In this document: one piece after another, positions 40,909 through 49,754 of the stretch
How positions within the stretch are numbered: position 1 is the first letter of the stretch
Layout of the letters: the number at the start of each line of letters is the position of its first letter
Position numbers and translations under genes: made by a program
From: a bacterium SCSIO 12844
Lineage (GTDB): Bacteria; Pseudomonadota; Gammaproteobacteria; Francisellales; Francisellaceae
Length of the DNA stretch: 64,000 nt
Direction of reading: 5' to 3'
NCBI GenBank assembly: GCA_024397935.1
Contig: CP073743.1
Location: forward strand, 2,914,001-2,978,000
The notes under the pieces: generated by a model
What the model was told of the DNA's origin: nothing
The model's database searches: none
Seen by the model: only the letters and a program-made list of their open reading frames with translations

Positions 40909-42144
40909 ATGAAAACATCTTTAGCTAAAAGTACTTATTTAATCTTAATCACAGGGTTATTATTTATTGGCCTTTTATTATGTTTAGTTGGTTTTCAATT
41001 AAGAGAGTTATCTGGTGATAGCATTTATGGCCGACTTGCACAAATGAATATTTTACAAATATTAAATGATACCAAACAAAGTATTAGCCAACTAAAAAGA
41101 CGCCTAGAGAGCATTCCTGGTATTGAAGTTAAAGTACACACACTTAGAAAAAATAACCCACAAAGAAAACATATTCCAATACTAACTACAGGTGATATTA
41201 AGCCCCCATTTAATTGGGATAAACCAATCTTACTTAAACATAAAAACCAATTATTACTGATTAAATTTTCACCCTTTAATCGCATCACTGTATTAACAAT
41301 TATTTGTATCTGTGTGATGGTTTTATTAATTATGTTAATGCTTTATCTGTGTTTCTGGGCAGTAAAACGATTAGAAAAAATAAATTTATTAGCCATTGAA
41401 GCTTTATCACAGCTATCAAAAAATATATACAGTCAAATCATCTTACCCATTGAGCATAATGATGCACATAAACTATATACTTCAATTCAGAGCATTCAAA
41501 CGATCTTACAACAAGCCTTACAAAAAAGAACTCAAATGCTTGCTGCTATTTCACATGACTTAAAAACACCGATCACACGAATTAAATTACGGGCAGAATT
41601 ATTAGAAGATGATGATAAACGCGATGCATTATTAAATGATATTAACCAACTAGAAACCATGATTGCTTCAATTTTAACCTTCTCAAAAAACTTTATTGAA
41701 GAAGAAAATGCCATTGATTTTGATTTATCATTATTAATTGACTCAATGGTCAATGATTTAGTCGACCTTGGCTATAAAATACAAGCAGAAATTCAAGAAG
41801 GGATCATTTATCATGGTCGCATGATGGCCATTAAGCGTGCGATTACTAATTTACTAGATAATGCGCTTAAATATGGCAAAGAAGCCGTTGAAATTCACTT
41901 ACAGCAAAGCACTAATACAATTATTTGTAAAGTCACAGATCAAGGCTTTGGTATCAAAATAGATAACTATGAAAAACTCTTTGAGCCTTTTTATCGGGTC
42001 GATCAGAGTCGTAATCATGATATTCCAGGCTCTGGCCTTGGCTTAAATATAACCAAAGAGATTATAGAAGGTCATGGTGGTAGTATTAAATTATTACCCA
42101 ATAAACCTTCTGGTATCATTGCTTTAGTTGAGCTACCCCTTTAA
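40909..42144 (+). CDS. EnvZ-like sensor histidine kinase
   Basis: 411 residues. Two membrane helices (about 10-28 and 126-152) flank a short periplasmic domain of about 95 residues rich in basic residues. HAMP, then HisKA with H216 (MLAAISHDLKTPITRIKLRAELL, closely like EnvZ), and HATPase_c with NLLDNALKYG, DQGFGI and GSGLGLNITK. Pairs with the preceding regulator. Signal unknown; the neighbouring secreted protein suggests envelope sensing. Confidence 0.88.
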   Translation: MKTSLAKSTYLILITGLLFIGLLLCLVGFQLRELSGDSIYGRLAQMNILQILNDTKQSISQLKRRLESIPGIEVKVHTLRKNNPQRKHIPILTTGDIKPPFNWDKPILLKHKNQLLLIKFSPFNRITVLTIICICVMVLLIMLMLYLCFWAVKRLEKINLLAIEALSQLSKNIYSQIILPIEHNDAHKLYTSIQSIQTILQQALQKRTQMLAAISHDLKTPITRIKLRAELLEDDDKRDALLNDINQLETMIASILTFSKNFIEEENAIDFDLSLLIDSMVNDLVDLGYKIQAEIQEGIIYHGRMMAIKRAITNLLDNALKYGKEAVEIHLQQSTNTIICKVTDQGFGIKIDNYEKLFEPFYRVDQSRNHDIPGSGLGLNITKEIIEGHGGSIKLLPNKPSGIIALVELPL

Positions 42145-42146
42145 AT

Positions 42147-43109
42147 CTATGATAGCAATTCATTTTGATGCTTTTTAATCCAGTCTTTGGTTTTTTGTGG
42201 AATACTTTCATGATGATAAATCATCTGAAAAAATTCTAACTTTAACTGAACTTCATCACCATACATTTCTCTTAAACTTAAAACAAATTCATCAATAATA
42301 TCATAATCTGGCTTTTGACCAATCTGCATTAAAATGCCACGATTACGCTTTTGCCAATAAGCACCCATTGCTGTATCTAGCCATTGAACCATTTCAGGTG
42401 TTAAACCATGATTTTCTTGTGGTTGATTAGCACCTGTTTTAAAGCCTTTCTCCCATATGCTATGTTTAAGTTTGGCATATTTCTTTCCATATAGATTATA
42501 AATAGCCCCATGGACTTTTTCAGCAATTTTAATGCCAATATCACTTTGAGGATCTTCGTTCACATGCTCTTTAATTTCTTGGCAAATCATTTGCCAACGC
42601 TTCTTAAATGCTTCTTCTGTTGCAGGCCTTTTGCTTGTTAATTCTTTTTCAAACTCAGCATACGTTTTTAGCTCTTTTTCATCTAAAACTTTACCCGCCC
42701 AAGTTTTTTGTAAGTCTTCTGTCATACGATATACCTCAATTAATGCAATTGTACTTTTCCAATTAATCAACTGATCATCAACACACGATCTTATCACCTG
42801 CTCTAAGGCATCAATTGTGTTATTTAAAGATCTTTTTTTATCCTCTAAAAACTCTAGCTGCATTTTAAGATGAGATTTTAAGCTCATCTTTTGAGCTAAA
42901 AGATCTTTAATTTGACTTAATTTAAAGCCAAATGATTTTAATGCAATGATCTGCTGCATACGATTTAAGTCTGCTTGTGAGTACAAACGATAACCATTTA
43001 CTTCTCTAAGTGATGGTTGTAATAAACCAATTTCATCATAATGATGTAATGTTCTTACTGAAGTATTGGTTAATTTAGCAAATGCTTTAATATACCACTT
43101 TGTCATCAT
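42147..43109 (-). CDS. MerR-family regulator with TipAS-like domain
   Basis: 320 residues. N-terminal MerR winged helix (KAFAKLTNTSVRTLHHYDEIGLLQPSLREVNGYRLYSQADLNRMQQI) and dimerisation helix. The C-terminal helical region of about 140 residues resembles the TipAS multidrug-binding globin-like domain. Such proteins activate their own gene and drug-response genes on binding antibiotics. A MerR-type operator overlaps its own promoter at 43142-43162. Two adjacent Met start codons. Confidence 0.82.
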   Translation of the reverse strand: MMTKWYIKAFAKLTNTSVRTLHHYDEIGLLQPSLREVNGYRLYSQADLNRMQQIIALKSFGFKLSQIKDLLAQKMSLKSHLKMQLEFLEDKKRSLNNTIDALEQVIRSCVDDQLINWKSTIALIEVYRMTEDLQKTWAGKVLDEKELKTYAEFEKELTSKRPATEEAFKKRWQMICQEIKEHVNEDPQSDIGIKIAEKVHGAIYNLYGKKYAKLKHSIWEKGFKTGANQPQENHGLTPEMVQWLDTAMGAYWQKRNRGILMQIGQKPDYDIIDEFVLSLREMYGDEVQLKLEFFQMIYHHESIPQKTKDWIKKHQNELLS

Positions 43110-43141
43110 CTATACCTCGCTTGCAAAATACAGCTTACATA

Positions 43142-43162
43142 ATCACGTAACGTTAGGGTCAA
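43142..43162 (-). promoter_or_regulatory. MerR-type operator overlapping the regulator's promoter
   Basis: Minus strand TTGACCCTAACGTTACGTGA followed by T: the -35 TTGACC leads directly into a TAACGTTA-centred dyad, the usual layout for TipA/Mta-class MerR proteins that activate promoters with long spacers. It lies about 33 bases before the merR start. Confidence 0.65.
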
Positions 43163-43259
43163 CACATATTTTAAAATTTTTTATCAATTTCAAATCTACA
43201 TTCATTTTAGGATAGGTTATGCTTAATATAAAACAAACTAACTAGCTAAGGGTTAACTG

Positions 43260-44234
43260 ATGCAAAAGGTTATTATTACAACATTAATATTAATACTATC
43301 TACTGTAAGCTATGCTAGTACTTTAACAACTGAAACGCCATCGAATAAACTATTTGTCTCAATGCTTGCTAATAAGATTAATAGTCAACTTGAAACGCTA
43401 TCTTATGCAGTGACTGCCTTAGGTAAAACCTATGCTGCCTTGTATAAAAAAAACAATACATTATCACACAATAGTCAAAAAATTATCGTCAAATCAAGTG
43501 TCGAAAATAAAGGTATTCGTGAGCTATTTCTCTTTGATCAATCTCACCAAGGATTAACCTATCGCTCACCTGTTATTTCAAGCTACATACTTAATGATCA
43601 ACCATTAACCAAAACACAGTGGTATGAAATCAATGCATTAATTGAAATTACACCAACGATGATTACACTTTATAATATTTTTAACGATGGTTGGGTCTAT
43701 ATTACAACTGAAGATAACATCATGGCCATTTATCCTTATGTACCACTTGAACAGGCCGTTAATAATAAAAATCCAACTGAAACGACTTTCTATCAAGCAG
43801 CAAACTTTAAAGATAAAAAAGCTGGCTGGTCTGAGCCTTATGTTGATTTAGTGGGTGATGGTTTAATGGTGACAACATCTTACCCCATCTACAAAAATAA
43901 CCAATTACTTGGTGTTGCCTCAATCGATATTACCATTGATAAATTACTTAAGTCTTTAGCTTTACTGCCATTAAATCAGTTAGGCAGTTTTACACTATTT
44001 ACTGCCTCTGGCAAACTCATTACTAACCTGTCAAAAAATCAAAAAAGTCAAAAAAATCTAAATAGTCAATTGACTGCTAAACTGTTCAAAAAAATAAATA
44101 CTCAAACCAATCAAGTCAGCCAAAACCAGATATGCTATCAAAATACGTACTATCAAATCTATGCGACAAAGATTAAGGCCAATAACTGGGTTTTAATTAA
44201 TATGGTTAAAACAAATGATCAATGTAAAAGCTAA
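43260..44234 (+). CDS. Periplasmic free-standing dCache sensor protein
   Basis: 324 residues. Signal peptide of about 19 residues (VSYA) and then a double Cache (PDC-like) ligand-binding domain: WYEINALIE, GWSEPYVDLVGDGLMVTTSYPIYKNNQLLGVASIDITIDKL. These domains normally form the periplasmic part of chemoreceptors, kinases or cyclases. Here nothing follows: no second membrane helix, HAMP or output domain, so it should be a soluble periplasmic protein. AAGGG 8 bases before the ATG. Confidence 0.75.
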   Translation: MQKVIITTLILILSTVSYASTLTTETPSNKLFVSMLANKINSQLETLSYAVTALGKTYAALYKKNNTLSHNSQKIIVKSSVENKGIRELFLFDQSHQGLTYRSPVISSYILNDQPLTKTQWYEINALIEITPTMITLYNIFNDGWVYITTEDNIMAIYPYVPLEQAVNNKNPTETTFYQAANFKDKKAGWSEPYVDLVGDGLMVTTSYPIYKNNQLLGVASIDITIDKLLKSLALLPLNQLGSFTLFTASGKLITNLSKNQKSQKNLNSQLTAKLFKKINTQTNQVSQNQICYQNTYYQIYATKIKANNWVLINMVKTNDQCKS

Positions 44235-44239
44235 ATTAT

Positions 44240-45046
44240 TTAATCTTCTAAAAAAACAGGATAACCTTCGGGTTTAAATTGATTAACATTAGCTAAAAAA
44301 TTATCATCTCGCATCGGTATAACCGCATGATCGTAATTAAACGTATTTAGTAAATGGTGCATGGTTTTATTATCATGTTGGTCATCACCATGGATTTGAT
44401 ACCAACTGACAATTGTTGGTGTTACAAATCTTCCATATGGATTTTCAGCTGTCTCATTTGTTTCATTCGTTTCATTCGTTTTTGCAAAACGCATCGCATG
44501 GGTTAATGCACCCTCTTTATGATAGACAATCATTATATGATTATTAATAGTTGGAATCTGACCAATTTCTCGTGTGATTAACTCACCATGAGCGCTATAA
44601 CTACCATGGGTCACTTGGTTATTTTTAGTCCAAACTGCAGCATATTCCCAATCATGGCGATGACCGCCGCCAATATCATTTATAATTTGATCTTTTTTAA
44701 AATACAATGCAAAAAAATGTGCACAGTATTGATCTGAATGATTGCTAATACAAACATAGCGATGTAATGTATTGGATGTATCAAGGAAGTTATTCATGCG
44801 ACAGTCTTTACCTAAACTATCACCTACACTTGGATAGATGCCACTATTTTGTTTACCATCTTTACTAATACCGGCACTTGGTAAACAACCATCTGTATCA
44901 AAATCAAATACAGGTGCAATGGATTGTATCTGATCATACATATCATTTGGTAGTGCTTCATCTAATTTCATAAAATCATCTGAGGCATAAACTATATTCA
45001 AGGCGCTATTAATCATACAAATAAGATAAACGATTAGTTTAGTCAT
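44240..45046 (-). CDS. NPP1/NLP family secreted protein (necrosis- and ethylene-inducing-like)
   Basis: 268 residues with a signal peptide of about 21 residues (VYA). Contains the diagnostic heptapeptide GHRHDWE at 128-134 and the family opening APVFDFDTDGCLPSAGI, plus FFALYFKKDQ before the heptapeptide. In plant-pathogen NLPs the Asp/His/Asp/Glu cluster binds a divalent metal and the protein damages host membranes; all of these have counterparts. An insertion near 190-200 consists of Asn-Glu-Thr triplet repeats. AAGGG 9 bases before the ATG. Host target here unknown. Confidence 0.88.
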   Translation of the reverse strand: MTKLIVYLICMINSALNIVYASDDFMKLDEALPNDMYDQIQSIAPVFDFDTDGCLPSAGISKDGKQNSGIYPSVGDSLGKDCRMNNFLDTSNTLHRYVCISNHSDQYCAHFFALYFKKDQIINDIGGGHRHDWEYAAVWTKNNQVTHGSYSAHGELITREIGQIPTINNHIMIVYHKEGALTHAMRFAKTNETNETNETAENPYGRFVTPTIVSWYQIHGDDQHDNKTMHHLLNTFNYDHAVIPMRDDNFLANVNQFKPEGYPVFLED

Positions 45047-45209
45047 ATTTAAATCCCTTTTATATTTAGACTTACCCTAACTACTATAACTTAGATTAAA
45101 CATGATAAAATAACTTCTCAAATATAATTTCACCACTTATTACTTGTATCTTTGGTTAAAAACAGCAAAAATAAGGCAAATTTTCTATTAAATAAAAAAG
45201 GCACACTTT

Positions 45210-46886
45210 ATGTCAGAAAAGTATATTTTTTCAATGCACCGAGTCAGTAAATTAGCTGGCCCTAATAAATATATCTTAAAAGATATCTCACTGTCATTTT
45301 TTGATGGTGCAAAAATTGGTGTTTTAGGCCTAAATGGTTCTGGAAAATCAACCTTATTAAAAATTATGGCAGGCTTAGATACAGAAATCGAAGGTGACGC
45401 ATCACCAAGAAAAGGTATAAGCATTGGTTATTTACCACAAGAGCCTCAATTAGACCCAACTAAAGATGTTAAAGGCAATGTTGAAGAAGGCTTAAAAGAA
45501 TTAAAACAAATGCTAACTGACTTTGATGAATTATCCATGAAGTTCTGTGAGCCTTTAAGCGAAGATGAAATGAATAAATTGCTCGTTAAGCAAGGCGAAT
45601 TACAAAATAAGATCGATGCAGCAGGTGCTTGGGAACTTGAGCGTAAATTAGAAGTCGCAGCAGAAGCATTACGCCTACCACCTTGGAAAAGTGATGTTAC
45701 CAAACTCTCTGGTGGTGAAATTCGCCGTGTCGCTTTATGTAAACTACTGTTATCATCACCTGATATCTTATTATTAGATGAACCAACCAACCATTTAGAT
45801 GCTGAGAGTGTTGCTTGGTTAGAACGCTTTTTACATGATTATAAAGGCACTGTTGTCGCTGTAACACATGACCGTTATTTCTTAGATAATGCTGCACAGT
45901 GGATATTAGAGTTAGATCGTGGCGAAGGTATTCCATTTAAAGGCAATTATTCAAGCTGGCTTGAACAGAAAGAAAAACGTATTCAACAAGAAAAACGCCA
46001 ACAGGCAGCTTATGAGCGCACCTTAAAGCATGAACTAGAGTGGGTTAGACAAAATCCAAAAGGACGTCAAAGTAAATCCAAAGCAAGAATTGCCCGCTTT
46101 GAAGAGTTAAATTCACGAGAATTTCAAACGCGTAACGAAACCAATGAACTATATATTCCACCAGGTATGCGCCTAGGTAATCGTGTAATTGATATTGAAA
46201 ATTTAGATAAAAGTTTTCAGGATAAAGTCTTAATCAATGGATTAAATATGAATGTGCCAGCTGGTGCTATTGTTGGTATTATTGGCGCTAATGGCGCAGG
46301 TAAAACAACCTTTTTTAATATGATTGCTGGCAGTGAAACACCAGATGAAGGTAGCATTTCAATTGGTGAGACTGTCTCACTTGCCTATGTCAATCAATTT
46401 AGAAATAGTCTTGATGATAATAAAACTGTCTGGGAAGCAATATCCGATGGCTTAGATGTTATCAGCGTTGGTAGGTATGAAACACCCTCTCGCCAATATG
46501 TTGGACGCTTTAATTTTAGAGGTTCTGACCAACAAAAATTTGTTAAAGATTTATCTGGTGGAGAAAGAAATCGCCTACACCTTGCTAAACTACTTAAAGC
46601 TGGTGGTAATGTTTTATTACTCGATGAGCCAACCAATGACTTAGATGTTGAAACCCTAAGAGCGCTTGAAGAAGCAATACTAAATTTCCCTGGTGTCGTC
46701 ATGGTTATCTCGCATGATCGCTGGTTCTTAGATCGAATTGCCAGTCATATTCTAGCCTTTGAAGGTGATTCTAATGTCACTTGGTTTGAAGGTAATTATC
46801 AAGCATATATTGAAGATAAGAAAAAACGCTTAGGTGATGATGCAATTAATCCACACCGCATCAAGTATAAGAAACTACACGCTTAA
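45210..46886 (+). CDS. ettA: Energy-dependent translational throttle protein EttA
   Basis: 558 residues (E. coli 555), ABC-F ATPase that gates entry into elongation in response to ADP/ATP. Opening YIFSMHRVSKL, Walker A GLNGSGKST and GANGAGKTT, signatures KLSGGEIRRVALCK and DLSGGERNRLHLAK, Walker B LLLLDEPTNHLD and LLLLDEPTNDLD, and the P-site interaction arm around residues 95-140. Second ABC-F protein in the window. Its 3' end overlaps the convergent EamA gene by 26 bases. Confidence 0.96.
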   Translation: MSEKYIFSMHRVSKLAGPNKYILKDISLSFFDGAKIGVLGLNGSGKSTLLKIMAGLDTEIEGDASPRKGISIGYLPQEPQLDPTKDVKGNVEEGLKELKQMLTDFDELSMKFCEPLSEDEMNKLLVKQGELQNKIDAAGAWELERKLEVAAEALRLPPWKSDVTKLSGGEIRRVALCKLLLSSPDILLLDEPTNHLDAESVAWLERFLHDYKGTVVAVTHDRYFLDNAAQWILELDRGEGIPFKGNYSSWLEQKEKRIQQEKRQQAAYERTLKHELEWVRQNPKGRQSKSKARIARFEELNSREFQTRNETNELYIPPGMRLGNRVIDIENLDKSFQDKVLINGLNMNVPAGAIVGIIGANGAGKTTFFNMIAGSETPDEGSISIGETVSLAYVNQFRNSLDDNKTVWEAISDGLDVISVGRYETPSRQYVGRFNFRGSDQQKFVKDLSGGERNRLHLAKLLKAGGNVLLLDEPTNDLDVETLRALEEAILNFPGVVMVISHDRWFLDRIASHILAFEGDSNVTWFEGNYQAYIEDKKKRLGDDAINPHRIKYKKLHA

Positions 46887-47799
46887 TTATAGGTTTTGAG
46901 AGGGTTTTTACTTTTGTCATTTGATGTGACTTTTTCTTATTGGTCTTACTTTGAAAATAGACAACACCAAGCCCTGAAATAATAATTAAAAACATACCGA
47001 ATAACATACTCACACTTAAACTACCGTTTAGATAAATCAATGAAATAACTAATGAAAATACAATATTACTATAATAAAGTGCTGAGACAACTTGTGGAAT
47101 GGTAAATTGAGTTGCTAAAATCAAGCCAGCTTGAGATACAAATAACAAGACACCGGCAATAATTAAAATACCAATATGATGTAAGCTATGCCAATAAGGA
47201 ATAGAAATTAAACCTGAAATAACCGTTGCTACTAAAAAATAATAAAATAGACTTTTAATACTATCATCTTTTGTTAATGCCTTTTTTTGCATTAAAATTG
47301 ATAATGCTGCTGAAATAGCTGAACCTACTGCTAATAATGCACCGAAAGAGAAGACTCCTCGATCAAAACCAATACTAAATAATACACCTAAAAACCCAAC
47401 CACTACCATCGGGATAACCAGTAAATTAAGTTCATTTTTAAATAATATAAAGCCAAAGATAATTGCCCATAATGGAAAGGTATTAAATAGTAAAATTGCA
47501 TCAATATAAGGGATATAACTTAAGGATAAAAATAATAAATAACTTAGTCCAAGACTAAAGATGGCACGTAAGAAATGATAACGTTTTACACTTGAGAATT
47601 GATTCAGCGATATAAACTGCCATTTATATTTACGAATTACAAACAGCATTGTTAAAAATAAACAAACAATACTTTGCATAAAAATTAATAATGGCATTGG
47701 CGTTTCAACAACATAGGCTTTAATTGTCGCAGTTAAAACTGCATATGCTAATGCGCTTGCCAATGAAAACACAGCACCTATCATCAACGATTTATTCAT
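46861..47799 (-). CDS. EamA/DMT-family transporter
   Basis: 312 residues with about ten hydrophobic helices in two EamA halves (residues 10-140 and 150-290) and a basic cytoplasmic tail. The drug/metabolite transporter superfamily exports amino acids, nucleosides or other metabolites. AAGGAT 8 bases before the ATG. Divergent from the XRE regulator with TTTGC palindromes between, implying control by that regulator. Confidence 0.82.
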   Translation of the reverse strand: MNKSLMIGAVFSLASALAYAVLTATIKAYVVETPMPLLIFMQSIVCLFLTMLFVIRKYKWQFISLNQFSSVKRYHFLRAIFSLGLSYLLFLSLSYIPYIDAILLFNTFPLWAIIFGFILFKNELNLLVIPMVVVGFLGVLFSIGFDRGVFSFGALLAVGSAISAALSILMQKKALTKDDSIKSLFYYFLVATVISGLISIPYWHSLHHIGILIIAGVLLFVSQAGLILATQFTIPQVVSALYYSNIVFSLVISLIYLNGSLSVSMLFGMFLIIISGLGVVYFQSKTNKKKSHQMTKVKTLSKPIIKRVVSYT

Positions 47800-47854
47800 T
47801 TTTTATATCCTTAGCCACTAATCGGTCTATTAATTAGTTATTCATATTAATTAT

Positions 47855-47922
47855 ATTTGCAATAAGCAAATTATATTATAATATTTACTTTTTGCAAATA
47901 TTTTTTAAACAATTTGCAAATT
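47855..47922. promoter_or_regulatory. Palindrome cluster between EamA transporter and XRE regulator
   Basis: Three related sites: ATTTGC-5-GCAAAT at 47855-47871, TTTGCAAA at 47891-47898 and AATTTGCAAATT at 47911-47922. The third overlaps a -35 (TTGCAA, 47914-47919) that lies 18 bases before a perfect -10 TATAAT at 47938-47943 for the regulator. Typical of autorepression with shared control of the divergent gene. Confidence 0.65.
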
Positions 47923-47963
47923 ATTTACAATAAGCGGTATAATAACTATGTTTTAATTAAGTA

Positions 47964-48551
47964 ATGGTAACTATCATCATGTCGAATCATGAAAATGCAG
48001 GTACACGCCTGAGAAAAGCCCGAATTGCTGCAGGTTATAAAACAGCTAAAGCCTTCTGTCAGGCAAATAATATTCCGACATCGACCTATTCGCTACATGA
48101 AACGAATAAACGTTGCTTAAAGCCACAACTAGCTGAGAAATATGCCAAATTACTCGGTGTTAATGTTGCCTGGCTTTTAACTGGTCTTGGTTCCTGCTGT
48201 CCACCTTCTAGTGAGCAATCAACACAGCGTGTATTATCAACAGAAGAATTAAAAGCACAATTAGCAAAAAGTCAAAATAACCAATTTAATGCAATTATTG
48301 AACAAAGTTTTAGCATTCACGATAGCCAAGTAAATTTATTATTATTTACTAAATTAATTGTTAAAATAGTTAAAATGCTTGATGAAACGAATCAAAGTTG
48401 GGATTTATATCGAATTACTCAACAGGCAACTGAGCTATATCAGGATATTATTGAATCAAGTGACTTAGCAGAAGAACAACTAAACATGGTTAATTTTGCG
48501 ATTAAGAACTTAAAACGCAATACAAATCGCATAAAAAAGAAGCGTGATTAA
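47964..48551 (+). CDS. XRE-family helix-turn-helix regulator
   Basis: 195 residues. Cro/CI-type HTH at about 10-70 (GTRLRKARIAAGYKTAKAFCQANNIPTSTYSLHETNKRCLKPQLAEKYAKLLGVNVAWLLTG), similar in form to phage-type repressors. The C-terminal half is helical and not a LexA-type protease or cupin. A shorter start at 47979 (MSNHENAG) is equally plausible. Probable binder of the TTTGC palindromes just upstream. Confidence 0.82.
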   Translation: MVTIIMSNHENAGTRLRKARIAAGYKTAKAFCQANNIPTSTYSLHETNKRCLKPQLAEKYAKLLGVNVAWLLTGLGSCCPPSSEQSTQRVLSTEELKAQLAKSQNNQFNAIIEQSFSIHDSQVNLLLFTKLIVKIVKMLDETNQSWDLYRITQQATELYQDIIESSDLAEEQLNMVNFAIKNLKRNTNRIKKKRD

Positions 48552-48666
48552 TAAAAGTTAGCCTAATTTATTTCAATGTAACTTATTGAATGAAAAATAG
48601 TTAGTTCAAAAATTAGCATAATTATATTACATAAAATATATTTACTTCTTAAATCGTATTAATCCC

Positions 48667-48695
48667 TTGAAAAAAATACGTTAAACTTATATAAC
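48667..48695 (+). promoter_or_regulatory. Promoter for the ankyrin-repeat gene
   Basis: -35 TTGAAA (48667-48672), 17-base spacer, -10 TATAAC (48690-48695), ending 38 bases before the ATG at 48734. The leader contains a 7-codon frame (48708-48731) that ends just before the start and may be incidental. Confidence 0.6.
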
Positions 48696-48733
48696 AGGCG
48701 GTCTAACATGAAAGCAAACGCTAGGGGATAACC

Positions 48734-49423
48734 ATGTCAGATGATGAGATTTATGATTATCTTGACGATGATAGCCAACAACAGGATCCAAATTACCTGT
48801 TATTAAAGGCTACTGAACAGAATGATATTGATCGATTAAAGCAATTGATTGAGCAAGGGGTTAGTCCAAATTTTACCTTTGTTAAATATAATGGTAAAGA
48901 AACAACACCCTTAACTGAAGCCATTGCGCGCGGTCATGAAGAAATGATTCAACTAATCATTGATACTGACGTTCAATCCATTGATCAGTTATCACTATAT
49001 ACTGCATTAACGGCAAAAGATGGTAACTTTAATCGTCAAACTGTACAGCTTTTATTATCACATGGTGCAAAAATTAGTATTGAACTAATCAATAAAGTCA
49101 AAGATTTAGATTGTATTCAATACAGTGCAATTCATGCAGTGAATACTAATCGCATCGATCATTTAAAACAGTTACTGGATGCGGGCATTAGTCTTGATTT
49201 TCAAATTAATGACTATCTTGATTTAAAAACAAGTCCTCTTGATCGAACCATTTCATTGAATAAACCAAAGATCGCCCATTTTCTATTAAAAGAAGCAAAA
49301 GTTGATCCTAATCAACCAATTAATGGTTTTAGTTTATTGCTACAAGCCATTGATCATAAAAAATTTGAACTTGTGTCTGTTTTACTAAAATTTGGAGCGA
49401 TATTTTATGAGCATGCCGGATAA
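48734..49423 (+). CDS. Ankyrin-repeat protein
   Basis: 229 residues, no signal peptide. About five ankyrin units, recognisable from TPLTEAIARGHEEMIQLII, VQLLLSHGA, AIHAVNTNRIDHLKQLLDAGI, SPLDRTISLNKPKIAHFLL and LLLQAIDHKKFELVSVLLKFGA. Acidic N-terminus (MSDDEIYDYLDDDSQQQD). AGGGG lies 7 bases before the ATG. Overlaps the next gene by 17 bases, so the two are cotranslated. Ankyrin repeats bind proteins; the partner could be the product of the overlapping gene or, as in intracellular bacteria, a host protein. Confidence 0.8.
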   Translation: MSDDEIYDYLDDDSQQQDPNYLLLKATEQNDIDRLKQLIEQGVSPNFTFVKYNGKETTPLTEAIARGHEEMIQLIIDTDVQSIDQLSLYTALTAKDGNFNRQTVQLLLSHGAKISIELINKVKDLDCIQYSAIHAVNTNRIDHLKQLLDAGISLDFQINDYLDLKTSPLDRTISLNKPKIAHFLLKEAKVDPNQPINGFSLLLQAIDHKKFELVSVLLKFGAIFYEHAG

Positions 49424-49754
49424 AAAAGGGTTTTTCCCACAACACTCAAATGAAACTGTTTTAGCACAACGTAGTCTCGGTAATGCAGGGCTAGGTGGGC
49501 TTGCTATTTTAGCTGATGCACTTGGCAATAAACAAGTTTCTGAGCAATTAAAAGAAAACTTTAATGTAGAAACGCTCAAACGTTCATTTGAACATGGTAG
49601 TTTAGAGAGCTCTACAAATATTACTGAGCTTCAGCAAGAGATTTCTAAAACTACAGAGCCTACAGCCCAAAAATCATCTAGCCCTACTGGATTATTTGGA
49701 CCAGATGCGCCTAGCATGCCAGGCCCAGATAAAGGTAATAATTTTGAACGTTAA
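49407..49754 (+). CDS. Small protein overlapping the ankyrin gene
   Basis: 115 residues from the ATG at 49407, with GGAG 9 bases upstream inside the ankyrin gene. The longer frame from a TTG at 49392 overlaps that site. A Gly/Ala-rich helix (GNAGLGGLAILADALGN) is followed by polar helices and a disordered Ser/Pro/Gly tail (SSPTGLFGPDAPSMPGPDKG). No family recognised. Coupling to the ankyrin gene suggests a common function or complex. Stop overlaps the convergent deoC by 4 bases. Confidence 0.6.
   Translation: MSMPDKKGFFPQHSNETVLAQRSLGNAGLGGLAILADALGNKQVSEQLKENFNVETLKRSFEHGSLESSTNITELQQEISKTTEPTAQKSSSPTGLFGPDAPSMPGPDKGNNFER

Noticed and set aside
48708..48731. Seven-codon frame before the ankyrin gene as a regulatory leader peptide
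   Set aside because: Too short, no clear ribosome site of its own and no competing RNA structure; likely incidental.
48734..49754. Toxin-immunity pair
   Set aside because: Neither protein shows a toxin domain or known immunity fold; overlap alone is not evidence for this role.
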